Source: a virus. From it: 28,068 nt of DNA. Shown piece after piece: positions 6,709 to 13,757 of the stretch. Both the position numbers and the translations under genes were made by a program. Where the stretch lies: IMG/VR virus record IMGVR_UViG_3300025759_000525, positions 1-28,068 of that record. The stretch is one strand, 5' to 3'. Under the pieces are notes generated by a model. The model did no database searches. It was not told where the DNA came from and was given only the letters and a program-made list of their open reading frames with translations. The stretch's first letter is position 1, and every line of letters begins with the position of its first letter.

Positions 6709-7023
6709 ATGAAAGAATCAAAAGTCTTGAAAGCATTGGGTTTGACTTCGTCAGATATACAAAATTTATTGATGAGCGGAGTGTCAATGCCAGAAATAGC
6801 AAAGAGGTATAAAATTAGTTATATCTCTTTAGTTCAGGCTTATAAAATTCAAAAGAAAAACTTCAAGTATATTGATTTTTTACAACCTAAAGAAGAAGTA
6901 AAGGACATTAAAAACGTGTCCTTTGCTTTTGACAAACTATATACAGAAGAATCACTTAACGAAGATGAGCTATTAGCATATTATAAATACGAACAAAAAA
7001 ACAAAGCATATTATGAAACATAA
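6709..7023 (+). CDS. Putative helix-turn-helix protein
   Basis: 104 residues. Residues 10-48 (ALGLTSSDIQNLLMSG, then SMPEIAKRYKISYISLVQAY) have the spacing of a helix-turn-helix, with a Met-Pro-Glu-Ile-Ala-Lys-Arg-Tyr recognition-type start. The C-terminal half is acidic and rich in Glu/Tyr. It may be a DNA-binding regulator or replication-initiation accessory. It overlaps the next gene by 11 bases. No specific family is recognised. Confidence 0.5.
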   Translation: MKESKVLKALGLTSSDIQNLLMSGVSMPEIAKRYKISYISLVQAYKIQKKNFKYIDFLQPKEEVKDIKNVSFAFDKLYTEESLNEDELLAYYKYEQKNKAYYET

Positions 7024-7366
7024 CAGCGATTTTAAATATGATTTACAACTTGGTTTAAAAGGTGAAAATTTAGTTGCTGAAATATTATCTAATAAAAAAA
7101 TAGAAGTTAAAACAGATTTTAAAGCTAAAGATACTGGTAATGTTTTTATTGAATATGAAAGCAGGGGTAGCTTAAGCGGAATCTCAAAAACTCATGCTGA
7201 ATGGTTTTGTTTTGTTTTGTCAAATGAAAATATAATATTTGTTGAAACTACTAAATTAAAAAACTTATGTAGAGAATATTTAAATACAAATAGAGATACA
7301 AAAGGTGGAGATAAAAACACATCTAACGGAATATTATTACCAATCAAACAATTAATCGAATTATGA
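7013..7366 (+). CDS. PD-(D/E)XK nuclease-like protein
   Basis: 117 residues. An N-terminal helix with Glu18 (GLKGENLVAEIL) precedes KIEVKTD (Glu31-x-Lys33, Asp35), then TGNVFIEYESRGSLSGIS, with Glu47 on the next strand. This order is that of small phage PD-(D/E)XK endonucleases/resolvases, which typically have the E-V-K-x-D and TGN...E signatures. The likely role is structure-specific DNA cleavage or nicking during replication. It is separate from the resolvase-like protein at 9330. Overlaps its neighbours by 11 and 4 bases. Confidence 0.7.
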   Translation: MKHNSDFKYDLQLGLKGENLVAEILSNKKIEVKTDFKAKDTGNVFIEYESRGSLSGISKTHAEWFCFVLSNENIIFVETTKLKNLCREYLNTNRDTKGGDKNTSNGILLPIKQLIEL

Positions 7367-7743
7367 AATTAACAAAAAGAAAAGGATTTAATTTTTTTAG
7401 AAGTTATTACGATGTTTATAACGAATTAGAAAAAGATAAAGACAAACTACAATTTATTGAAGCACTACTTAATAGACAGTTTTTAGGTGTTAAGCCTACT
7501 AATTTAAAAGGCATGGCAAAGTTTGCTTACATAAGCCAAACTAATAGTATTGATAGCCAAGTAAAAGGTTATGAGACTAAGACTGGCAATGCCCTATCCA
7601 AAGACCCTAAGCAAGGGGGTAAGCAAGGCCCTAAGCAAACCCCTAAGCTACAAGTAGAAGTAGAAGAGAAAGAGAAAGTAGAAGAGAAAGAGAAAGGTGT
7701 TAAGTTTAAAGACCCTTACCTAACTACAACATTTATCAAATGA
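7363..7743 (+). CDS. DUF6291-like replication-associated protein with low-complexity tail
   Basis: 126 residues. The N-terminal 55 residues (FFRSYYDVYNEL, KDKLQFIEALLNRQFLG) resemble DUF6291, a domain seen in phage proteins next to helicase genes. The rest is low complexity: a Lys/Gln/Pro stretch (GGKQGPKQTPK) and a Glu/Lys stretch encoded by a perfect 18-base tandem repeat. Such proteins often sit where a helicase loader or initiator would be, and the helicase gene follows directly (ATGA overlap). The loader role is inferred from context only. Confidence 0.6.
   Translation: MKLTKRKGFNFFRSYYDVYNELEKDKDKLQFIEALLNRQFLGVKPTNLKGMAKFAYISQTNSIDSQVKGYETKTGNALSKDPKQGGKQGPKQTPKLQVEVEEKEKVEEKEKGVKFKDPYLTTTFIK
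7660..7695 (+). repeat. Two perfect 18-bp tandem repeats
   Basis: GTAGAAGAGAAAGAGAAA occurs at 7660-7677 and again at 7678-7695, in frame in the preceding CDS and encoding a Val/Glu/Lys repeat. The length is a multiple of three, so copy changes preserve the frame. A purine-rich repeat of this kind could also serve as an iteron-like site, but nothing else supports that. Confidence 0.85.
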
Positions 7744-8597
7744 TAGTTAACAAGGAAGACAACTTAAAATACTTGTACGCTTTTAAAGAAGGTAAAATCA
7801 AACGTGGTTTAGAAATTGGTAATGAGTTTGACAAGTGGTATGTTCATAAGCGTGGCAGCTTTACTGTAATTGTTGGATTAGATAATGTTGGTAAAACTTT
7901 TTTTATGTTATGGTACTTTTTATGCTTAAGTATTAAACACAACGTTAAGTGGTGCATTTGGTCTGGTGAAAATAGTTCAGGTCAATTAACAAGAGATTTA
8001 ATTCAAATGTATGCACAATGTAAATTAAATGATTTAAGTAAAGATGAAATTGATAAATACAATAATAAAATTTCAGAGTGGTTTACTTTTGTTAGTAATA
8101 AAAAAATGTACAATCATAAAGACTTATTAAAAATATTTAAGCAAAGTAATTGCGATTCATTTGCGCTTGACCCTTTTACTGGTTTAAACCATGACAGAAG
8201 AGTAAACCAATATGAACGTAATTATTTAATCTGCAATGATATAAGAGACTTTTGCAATACTACAGGTAAATCAATATATGTAATGACTCATCCAATGACA
8301 GAATCAGCAAGAAGAGTATTTCCACCGAATCATGAGTACGCTGGTTATATACAACCACCAAGAAAATCAGATGTTGAAGGTGGACAGGTGTTTGCTAACA
8401 GATGCGATTCTTTTCTTTCGATACATAGGTTTATTAATTCACCTGAAAGCTGGATGATGACACAAGTAAGAGTAGAAAAAATTAAAGACAAGCTAACAGG
8501 AGGAACACCAACTCTTGACCAGCCACTATGTTTTGATTACAACGGTGGACTTGGTTTTACAATTGGTGGTAATAATGTACTAAAACAAAAACAATGA
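7740..8597 (+). CDS. DnaB/RepA-type helicase ATPase (RecA fold)
   Basis: 285 residues comprising one RecA-like ATPase domain. Walker A is G46-L-D-N-V-G-K52-T53; W-S-G-E77 follows as in the DnaB/RepA strand with the catalytic Glu; Walker B is F-A-L-D144-P; and VMTHP (His184) gives the polar sensor motif. The later segment GGQVFANRCDSFLSIHR and EKIKDK match the hexameric-helicase C-terminal pattern. No primase or N-terminal domain is present, so it resembles RepA-like helicases. It probably unwinds DNA at the phage origin using host polymerase. It overlaps its neighbours by four bases on each side. Confidence 0.85.
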   Translation: MIVNKEDNLKYLYAFKEGKIKRGLEIGNEFDKWYVHKRGSFTVIVGLDNVGKTFFMLWYFLCLSIKHNVKWCIWSGENSSGQLTRDLIQMYAQCKLNDLSKDEIDKYNNKISEWFTFVSNKKMYNHKDLLKIFKQSNCDSFALDPFTGLNHDRRVNQYERNYLICNDIRDFCNTTGKSIYVMTHPMTESARRVFPPNHEYAGYIQPPRKSDVEGGQVFANRCDSFLSIHRFINSPESWMMTQVRVEKIKDKLTGGTPTLDQPLCFDYNGGLGFTIGGNNVLKQKQ

Positions 8598-8833
8598 GAT
8601 ATAAATATGAAGACATAGAAAAGTTTTTAGAGTTTAAAACTTGGACTAACAAAGATAAAATAGATAAATTACTTGAAATAGATTGTAGTTTATATGCACA
8701 CTTAGGAACTGATTCTACTAAAGCAGAGAAAGAAGAAGTTAAAAGGAAAAGCATAGATATATACAGAACCATAAAAACATTAGATAAAAAAATGGGTGAT
8801 TTGTTTTTGTACTCAGAAGATTTAAAAAGATGA
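8594..8833 (+). CDS. Hypothetical 79-aa protein
   Basis: Small, highly charged helical protein beginning MRYKYEDIEKFLEFKTWTNK and ending KKMGDLFLYSEDLKR. No motif recognised. It is tightly coupled to the helicase gene (ATGA overlap) and to the next gene (ATGA overlap), which suggests co-translation with the replication proteins. Confidence 0.55.
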   Translation: MRYKYEDIEKFLEFKTWTNKDKIDKLLEIDCSLYAHLGTDSTKAEKEEVKRKSIDIYRTIKTLDKKMGDLFLYSEDLKR

Positions 8834-9093
8834 CGGATTTAGATTATACAATAACAAAGAACAAATTAGAAATATTACTTCTAAAGGCACAAGAAGGTTT
8901 AAAGGTGGGTAAGGTTACACAATCTAAATTGGATGCCTTAGAAACGCTGCAAAGTAGCTTAAAATGTATTATTGAGCTAAGAAGCACAATAGATGAAATA
9001 AATAAAAAGCAATTATTATTAACAATGCAAAATGTAAAAGCGTATCAAGAAACTGCAGAACTTAAGAAAAAATTTAATACATTTAAAAAATGA
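8830..9093 (+). CDS. Hypothetical 87-aa coiled-coil protein
   Basis: Almost entirely alpha-helical, with heptad-like leucine and isoleucine spacing (LEILLLKAQEGL, LDALETLQSSLKCIIELRST, KKQLLLTMQNVKAYQ). Probably a dimeric coiled coil. No family recognised. ATGA overlaps tie it to the genes on both sides. Confidence 0.55.
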   Translation: MTDLDYTITKNKLEILLLKAQEGLKVGKVTQSKLDALETLQSSLKCIIELRSTIDEINKKQLLLTMQNVKAYQETAELKKKFNTFKK

Positions 9094-9179
9094 ACGGATT
9101 ATTAGCATTAATTATTACAACTCATTTAATTAGTTTTGTTGCTGGTGCAATAGTTACATATTTTTTTTATAATGAGTAA
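9090..9179 (+). CDS. 29-aa single-span membrane microprotein
   Basis: Starts in an ATGA overlap with the previous gene; it begins MNGLLALIITTHLISFVAGA and ends IVTYFFYNE. It is hydrophobic from residue 3 to 26, a complete membrane span. The stop overlaps the next gene start by 8 bases. Function unknown; it is one of three tiny membrane peptides in this early region. Confidence 0.5.
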   Translation: MNGLLALIITTHLISFVAGAIVTYFFYNE

Positions 9180-9333
9180 GAAAAGGACTTTAAATGAATA
9201 CAGACAAACAAAGGACTCGTATTATATTAATCATGATACTCCTGTTGAGTATAGTATTAATTTATTGTGTAGGATATATCCTAACGATTCTGAACTTGGA
9301 GCAATAATTAGAAAACATTTTCAAAAACTATGA
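9172..9333 (+). CDS. Hypothetical 53-aa protein
   Basis: Begins MSKKRTLNEYRQTKDSYYIN and ends IIRKHFQKL. It is basic with no membrane segment. It overlaps the membrane microprotein by 8 bases and meets the resolvase-like gene in an ATGA overlap, so it fills the gap between them exactly. No family recognised. Confidence 0.5.
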   Translation: MSKKRTLNEYRQTKDSYYINHDTPVEYSINLLCRIYPNDSELGAIIRKHFQKL

Positions 9334-9680
9334 GTTTAAACGCAAATCAAAAAGGAAAAAGATTCGAGCTAAAAATTGCAAAAGATTTAGCAAAGAAGTT
9401 TGACACCAATATAAGAAGAACACCCAACAGTGGAGGCTTAAGCATTAAAGGTGATATAATGACAACGTCTGGCATATTAAGCGAGTACAGTTGGGAGTGT
9501 AAGAACCAAGAAAAGCTAAACATCTGGAAAGCATTAGAGCAAAGCAAAGGAGATGCAATAGGCACATTAAAAACTCCTGTTGTTGTATTTACTAAAAACT
9601 TTGAAGATGATTACATTGCTTTAAAGTATGATGACTTTGTAAATATATTACTTGAGTTAGATGAATACCGAAGTAGATAA
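9330..9680 (+). CDS. Holliday-junction-resolvase-like PD-(D/E)XK nuclease
   Basis: 116 residues. It begins SLNANQKGKRFELKIAKDLA (Glu13 on the first helix), then RRTPNSGGLSIKGDIM (Asp42), SWECKNQEKLNIWKALEQ (Glu56-x-Lys58, Gln71) and VVVFTKN. The E...D...E-x-K...Q order and the GRxFE-like start are those of Hjc-type and phage resolvase-like nucleases. The likely role is cutting branched DNA before packaging, which fits the position near the end of the replication block. It overlaps the sigma-like gene by 20 bases. Confidence 0.75.
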   Translation: MSLNANQKGKRFELKIAKDLAKKFDTNIRRTPNSGGLSIKGDIMTTSGILSEYSWECKNQEKLNIWKALEQSKGDAIGTLKTPVVVFTKNFEDDYIALKYDDFVNILLELDEYRSR

Positions 9681-10170
9681 CATACTACAAATATTAGTAA
9701 GAGACGAGGCTATTTGGTTGAACATGGCTGAGGAGATTAGCAGCAACAGTAAAGTCCCAGCTAAAGATTTATTACATGACTTTTATATTGCTTTACATAG
9801 TAAAATTTATAACGGTAAAGTAAAAATTAACGATATTCTATATAACGATTCTTTAAATAAAGCGTTTATATATAAGATGATGCACAATATTTTTATTGAT
9901 ACAATAAGAGTTGACAAAGACATACTAATTGAAAAAGATTTAAAAAACATAGTAGAAGCTGACAATGTTAGTTATGTAGATATAGAAAAAATGGTTGACG
10001 ATATAGTTAACGAGTTTTATTGGTTTGATAGAAAGCTATTTAATTTATATAGAAAGAAATTCCACAGCATTAGAAAACTATCAGCAGCCACTAATATATC
10101 TCATGTTGTAGTATGGAGAACAATAAACAATTGTATTAAAGAAATAAAAAAAAAGATTAATGAAGACTGA
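9661..10170 (+). CDS. Sigma-factor-like protein (sigma-70 regions 2 and 4 pattern)
   Basis: 169 residues. The N-terminal half has DLLHDFYIALHSKI and KAFIYKMMHNIFIDTIR, recalling sigma region 2. The C-terminal part (122-165) has WFDRKLFNLYRKKFHSIRKL followed by SAATNISHVVVWRTINNCIK, a region-4-like helix-turn-helix ending in EIKKKI. Phages of flavobacteria often carry such diverged ECF-type proteins; this one lacks obvious anti-sigma contacts. The expected role is to redirect host RNA polymerase to late promoters. The gene immediately precedes the packaging block and itself contains one copy of the bipartite motif at 9839-9877. Confidence 0.65.
   Translation: MNTEVDNILQILVRDEAIWLNMAEEISSNSKVPAKDLLHDFYIALHSKIYNGKVKINDILYNDSLNKAFIYKMMHNIFIDTIRVDKDILIEKDLKNIVEADNVSYVDIEKMVDDIVNEFYWFDRKLFNLYRKKFHSIRKLSAATNISHVVVWRTINNCIKEIKKKINED
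9839..9877 (+). promoter_or_regulatory. Bipartite motif, copy 1 (inside the sigma-like gene)
   Basis: TATAAC at 9841-9846, 13 bases, then AAGCGTTTATATATA. The whole stretch matches the intergenic copy at 13758-13795 at 32 of about 37 positions, including two exact blocks of 13 and 13 bases. It lies within codons 60-73 of the sigma-like gene, upstream of the packaging genes, so it could be an internal promoter. Alternatively the similarity is coincidental to the coding sequence. Confidence 0.5.
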
Positions 10171-10426
10171 ATACTTAATTAAGAAAATAGGCAATGAAGT
10201 TATTGACTTGCTATTAGAGAAGAATGCAGCCTACGGAGATACTGCAAACAATCCATCTAATATATTTAGCAAGTTAGATTCTACTGAAGCAATCAAAGTT
10301 AGAATAGATGACAAGTTAGCAAGAATAAAAAACAAAGGATTAAACGATAAGACAGAAGACACTCTTAGTGATTTAATTGGTTACTTAGTATTGTTAAAAA
10401 TAGCATATATAAAAAATGAAAAGTAA
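10160..10426 (+). CDS. DUF1599-like protein (nucleotide-modification-associated domain)
   Basis: 88 residues, matching the DUF1599/Nmad1 pattern: LLLEKNAAYGDTANNPSNIF, then SKLDSTEAIKVRIDDKLARI and EDTLSDLIGYLVLLKIAYI. Members are small all-alpha proteins found in phages and are thought to act in nucleotide or base metabolism; the precise reaction is unknown to me. It overlaps the sigma-like gene by 11 bases and the next gene by 11 bases. Confidence 0.75.
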   Translation: MKTEYLIKKIGNEVIDLLLEKNAAYGDTANNPSNIFSKLDSTEAIKVRIDDKLARIKNKGLNDKTEDTLSDLIGYLVLLKIAYIKNEK

Positions 10427-10796
10427 AGGTTTAGGAGATAGCATAGAAAAAGTCACAAAGGCTACAGGAATAAAGAAAGCTACTGATTGGATATTTGACA
10501 AGTTAGGTAAAGATTGTGGATGCGATACAAGAAAAGAAAAGCTGAATAAATTATTTCCTTATAAAAATATAGAATGTCTTAATGAAGAGGAGTATATGTA
10601 TTTAAAAGGATTCTTTAGTATTAACAAAAATGTAGTTAACAGTCCAGAACAAAAAGAACTATTAAAAATACACAATAGAGTATTTAAAACAAATCGTAAA
10701 ACATCCAGCTGCGGTTCTTGTGTTAAAGGTTTAGTAGATACCATGAAAAGATTATATAACGAATATGAATATCAACGAGAAAGCAAAAGCAATTGA
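10416..10796 (+). CDS. Conserved hypothetical with paired Cys motifs
   Basis: 126 residues. It begins KSKGLGDSIEKVTKATGIKK, then DCGCDTRKEKLNKLFPYKN and, near the C terminus, SSCGSCVKGL. The two Cys pairs (C-G-C and C-G-S-C) suggest a metal site or disulfides. I associate this layout with proteins next to terminase genes in flavobacterial phages, but I know of no function. The upstream gene is DUF1599-like and the downstream gene is small terminase, so a packaging accessory role is possible. Confidence 0.6.
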   Translation: MKSKGLGDSIEKVTKATGIKKATDWIFDKLGKDCGCDTRKEKLNKLFPYKNIECLNEEEYMYLKGFFSINKNVVNSPEQKELLKIHNRVFKTNRKTSSCGSCVKGLVDTMKRLYNEYEYQRESKSN

Positions 10797-10902
10797 AAGA
10801 AAGCTATTAATGTTTTTAAAAAAATACAGAACAAATACAGAACAGAAAAATGAGCAAAGAAGATTTAATACCATTCAAAAAAGGACAGAGCGGCAATCCT
10901 AA
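10765..10902 (+). CDS. Possible 45-aa basic microprotein
   Basis: Open frame beginning MNINEKAKAIERKLLMFLKK, strongly basic and helical. It covers the 53-base gap before the small terminase but overlaps both neighbours (32 and 53 bases), more than is usual here. It may be chance in AT-rich sequence; the N-terminal half is the protein-like part. Low confidence. Confidence 0.28.
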   Translation: MNINEKAKAIERKLLMFLKKYRTNTEQKNEQRRFNTIQKRTERQS

Positions 10903-11188
10903 TGGTAGGCCAAAAGGCTCAAAGAATAGAAGCACAATTCTAAAAGAAATAGCAGAGCTTAGAACAAAAGGAATTCATCCTGTTACTGGTGAAGAAGTTT
11001 GGATGACTAACGAATATAGAATGGCTATGGCTGTTATAGAAAAGGTTATACAAAAAGGAGATGCACAAGGATTAAACATGGTGTTAGATAGCATTTATGG
11101 AAAACAAAAAGACACTGTTGATTTAAATACTACAGAAGAAGTAAACCATGATTTCAGAAACATCATTTCAAGGATTAAAGCTCAATAA
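10850..11188 (+). CDS. Small terminase subunit candidate
   Basis: 112 residues. The N terminus has FKKGQSGNPNGRPKGSKN, the glycine/arginine-rich signature of DUF5681-type proteins that commonly precede large terminase. A helical segment (TILKEIAELRT, NEYRMAMAVIEKVIQ) follows. The role would be recognition of phage DNA at packaging initiation. The 3' end overlaps the large terminase start by 41 bases, so the two are made together. Confidence 0.75.
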   Translation: MSKEDLIPFKKGQSGNPNGRPKGSKNRSTILKEIAELRTKGIHPVTGEEVWMTNEYRMAMAVIEKVIQKGDAQGLNMVLDSIYGKQKDTVDLNTTEEVNHDFRNIISRIKAQ

Positions 11189-12377
11189 AAAATACTTAGT
11201 ATTAGACGAATCATTTGCAAGGTACTTTATTGTAACTGGTGGTCGTGGTTCTGGTAAATCATTTGCAGTCAACTCTGTACTATTACTACTAACCTATCAA
11301 GCTGGCCATACTATACTATTTACACGATTTACTTTAAGAGCTGCAAGTATTAGTATCATTCCTGAATTTATAGAAAAGTTAGAACTGCTTGGAGTTATAA
11401 ACCAATTCAAAATAACAAAGGATGAAATAATTAATAAAGGCAACGGAAGCAAGATAATATTCAGAGGTATTAAAACCAGCTCAGGAGACCAGACAGCAAA
11501 TCTTAAATCATTACAAGGGATTACTACTTGGGTAATGGATGAAGCAGAAGAATTAAATGACGAAGATATATTTGACAAAATAGATTTATCTGTCCGTAAT
11601 AAAATACAAGAGAATAGAGTAATATTAATATTGAATCCAACAACTAAAGAGCATTTCATTTATAAGCGTTGGTTTGAAGATAGAGGCATTGCTGCTGGTA
11701 GTAATATAACTAAAGAAGATACTACCTATATACACACAACATATTTAGATAACTTAGACAACCTTTCCGAAAGCTATATTAAGCAGATTGAGACAATGAA
11801 GGTTAGAAGGCCAAACAGATACAAGCATACAATTGAAGGTGCTTGGCTGGATAAAGCTGAGGGTGTTATATTTACTGACTGGAGTATAGGAGAGTTTCAG
11901 CAAGTAGGCAAAGTTGTATTTGGCCAAGATTATGGTTTTAGCAATGACCCATCAACATTAGTTAAAACGAGCATTGACAAAGAGAATAAAGTTATCTATA
12001 TACAATTATGTTTCTACCAAACTAAATTAACCACAAGCGAGATACTACAATTAAATAAAAAGTTTGCAGCAGATAATTTAATAGTTGGTGATTCAGCAGA
12101 GCCAAGATTAATAACAGAACTTAGCAGAGATTGTAATGTAGTACCAGCTATTAAAGGTCAAGGTTCAATAACTTTTGGAATTAGTTTATTACAAGATTAT
12201 GATTTAGTAATAACTGAAGATAGTACAGAATTAATAAAAGAGTTAAATAATTATTGTTGGTTAGAAAAGAAAAGCCAAACACCAGTAGATAACTTTAACC
12301 ATGCTATTGATGCTTTACGATATGCAGTTAGCTACCAATTACAAAATCCAAACTTAGGAGAATATCACATATACTAA
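11148..12377 (+). CDS. terL: Terminase large subunit (Terminase_3-like)
   Basis: 409 residues, the normal length. The ATPase domain has Walker A GGRGSGKS (31-38), Walker B TWVMDEAEE (Asp131, Glu132) and the coupling motif ILNPT (161-165). The nuclease domain has FGQDYGFSNDPS (Asp261), IVGDSAEP (Asp315) and NHAIDALRYA (Asp388), the acidic triad of the RNase H-like fold. It powers DNA packaging into the prohead and cuts the concatemer. The start at 11148 is preferred because the ATP-binding domain follows closely, with MISETSFQGLKLNKKYLVLD as the usual leader. Its small-subunit partner lies immediately upstream. Confidence 0.96.
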   Translation: MISETSFQGLKLNKKYLVLDESFARYFIVTGGRGSGKSFAVNSVLLLLTYQAGHTILFTRFTLRAASISIIPEFIEKLELLGVINQFKITKDEIINKGNGSKIIFRGIKTSSGDQTANLKSLQGITTWVMDEAEELNDEDIFDKIDLSVRNKIQENRVILILNPTTKEHFIYKRWFEDRGIAAGSNITKEDTTYIHTTYLDNLDNLSESYIKQIETMKVRRPNRYKHTIEGAWLDKAEGVIFTDWSIGEFQQVGKVVFGQDYGFSNDPSTLVKTSIDKENKVIYIQLCFYQTKLTTSEILQLNKKFAADNLIVGDSAEPRLITELSRDCNVVPAIKGQGSITFGISLLQDYDLVITEDSTELIKELNNYCWLEKKSQTPVDNFNHAIDALRYAVSYQLQNPNLGEYHIY

Positions 12378-12382
12378 ATATT

Positions 12383-13117
12383 ATGAAATTATATAAAGGA
12401 GATTGCTTAGAAGTAATGCAAACAATACAAGACAAAAGTATTGATGCTATTATTACAGACCCTCCTTATGGAACTACAGCTTGTAAGTGGGATAGTGTAA
12501 TAGATTTTGAGTTAATGTGGGAACAACTTAATAGAATTATAAAACCTAACGGTGCTGTTGTTTTATTTGGTTCTGAACCGTTCAGTAGTGCTTTACGAAT
12601 GAGTAATATAAAGAATTATAAGTATGATTGGATATGGGAGAAACCAAAAGGAACAGGTTTTTTAAACGCAAAAAAGCAACCATTAAGATATAGCGAGTTG
12701 ATATCAATATTTTATAGAAAGCAATGTACTTATAACCCACAAAAAACAACAGGGCACAAACCATCTAATAAATCAAGCGCTAAAAGCAAAAAAGAAACTG
12801 ATGTATATGGTAAATTTAACAAGCAAGAAAAAGGAGGGCAAACAGATAGATACCCTAAAAATATAATAAAATTTAACAATGTAAACTCATCTAAAGGAAT
12901 AGTACACCCTACCCAAAAACCCATATCATTAATGGAATATTTAATAAAAACATACACAAATGAAAATGAAACGGTTTTAGATTTTACTATGGGTAGTGGT
13001 TCAACAGGTGTAGCTTGTAAGAATACCAATAGAAACTTCATAGGCATAGAACAAGATGAAAACTATTTTAACATTGCTAAACAAAGAATAAAAGAAACTG
13101 AATTTAAATTGTTTTAA
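12383..13117 (+). CDS. Beta-class DNA methyltransferase (N6_N4_Mtase)
   Basis: 244 residues. The catalytic motif IV DPPYG (26-30) comes before the SAM-binding motif FTMGSGST (201-208), the order of beta-class N6-adenine or N4-cytosine methyltransferases; HPTQKP at 175-180 is typical of the family. IGIEQDENYFNIAKQRI completes the SAM fold. The target sequence cannot be read. No restriction enzyme is nearby, so it is probably an orphan enzyme protecting phage DNA or marking it. It begins five bases after the terminase gene and is the last gene before the long noncoding stretch. Confidence 0.93.
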   Translation: MKLYKGDCLEVMQTIQDKSIDAIITDPPYGTTACKWDSVIDFELMWEQLNRIIKPNGAVVLFGSEPFSSALRMSNIKNYKYDWIWEKPKGTGFLNAKKQPLRYSELISIFYRKQCTYNPQKTTGHKPSNKSSAKSKKETDVYGKFNKQEKGGQTDRYPKNIIKFNNVNSSKGIVHPTQKPISLMEYLIKTYTNENETVLDFTMGSGSTGVACKNTNRNFIGIEQDENYFNIAKQRIKETEFKLF

Positions 13118-13193
13118 TTATAGCCCTGCTTAAGCCACCCTCAAGCATTTAGATAAGATATATAAAGAAAAATAAAAAAAAAGTTTAAAAAAG

Positions 13194-13225
13194 TTTTGTA
13201 GTTTATAAATATATTTATATATTAG
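13194..13225 (+). promoter_or_regulatory. Promoter-like site for the structured RNA
   Basis: TTTTG at 13194-13198, 19 bases, then TATATTAG at 13218-13225. The second box matches 7 of 8 positions of the Bacteroidota TAnnTTTG element, and the spacing is the classic one. It predicts transcription from about 13231, just before the structured region. A weak 5-bp hairpin (TGCTT/AAGCA, 13127-13147) after the methyltransferase gene may end the upstream transcript. Confidence 0.55.
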
Positions 13226-13230
13226 CATTG

Positions 13231-13670
13231 TAATTAAGTTTACAAAAGTTCTTTAAATAATAGGAAATTTGTTTTTTGCGTAAGCAGAAGTTAAATTGCA
13301 AGTATAAAACGCTGAAAGATTGCGTTAATTATTGAGCTGATAATCGAACTAAATATTTAGGTTCATATCTACTGTAAGATGTAGAATGTTCAGATTAAGG
13401 CAATAGGTAATACTTGGACAAGGGAGGGGAAAAAATATAACCTTAAAATCCTGAGTAAAACGAACCCATTTGAAACTGGGGGGGTAGATTGAACTGTAGG
13501 TATACAGATTGTTTCAATACCATGATAGCCTAATTACTGGAATCCTAACTATTTATTTAAAGAATATGTATATGCCCATATCTTAAGACGTTAAGTAAAT
13601 GGGAGCTGACAAGCGTATGAACACAAACAAACAAAAATAAAGAGCCACCGTAAAAAGTGGCTTTTTTTTA
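13231..13670 (+). ncRNA. Candidate large structured noncoding RNA, about 440 nt
   Basis: The 677 bases at 13118-13794 hold no plausible gene but many short perfect helices. Examples: 13277-13286 with a GUAA tetraloop; 13308-13312/13322-13326; 13328-13332/13340-13344; 13346-13364; 13368-13372/13381-13385; 13494-13507. A two-part helix 13390-13393/13451-13454 with 13395-13400/13441-13446 closes a larger domain. A hairpin at 13575-13603 stacks CCCAT/ATGGG on CTTAA-GACG-TTAAG. The loop of 13465-13480 can pair seven bases with 13511-13517, a pseudoknot. A promoter-like site lies just upstream and a terminator ends it. Size and setting recall large ornate phage RNAs such as ROOL and GOLLD, but I cannot match either. 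A degenerate group I intron is an alternative. Confidence 0.7.
13643..13669 (+). terminator. Rho-independent terminator, end of the structured RNA
   Basis: AGCCAC at 13643-13648 pairs with GTGGCT at 13657-13662 around loop CGTAAAAA. The stem extends with A-T pairs, and a run of eight T residues follows (13662-13669). This is a textbook intrinsic terminator on the + strand. Confidence 0.9.
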
Positions 13671-13710
13671 TTATATTTGAAATAAGCAAAAATTAAATTT
13701 GCGTTTTGGT

Positions 13711-13750
13711 AAAATAGGTAGTCGGCAAAAGAGCGTTACCTATTTTTTTT
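13711..13750 (+). terminator. Second terminator-like hairpin in tandem
   Basis: AAAATAGGTA at 13711-13720 is perfectly complementary to TACCTATTTT at 13737-13746; the loop is 16 bases and further T residues follow (13747-13750). Two hairpins within 110 bases would isolate the tail operon from upstream transcription. Confidence 0.7.
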
Positions 13751-13757
13751 ATATTTG

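Noticed and set aside
7660-7695. Tandem repeat as replication-origin iterons
   Set aside because: Only two copies, fully in frame and coding for a low-complexity tail; no other origin feature is nearby.
13231-13670. Group I or group II intron, tmRNA or tRNA in the noncoding region
   Set aside because: No interrupted gene, domain V, tmRNA ends or tRNA arms were recognised by eye; a degenerate group I intron is not fully excluded.
13672-13757. Two perfect TAnnTTTG boxes (13672-13679 and 13750-13757)
   Set aside because: No TTTG lies about 19-22 bases upstream of either, and both follow T-runs of terminators, so they are not called promoters on their own.
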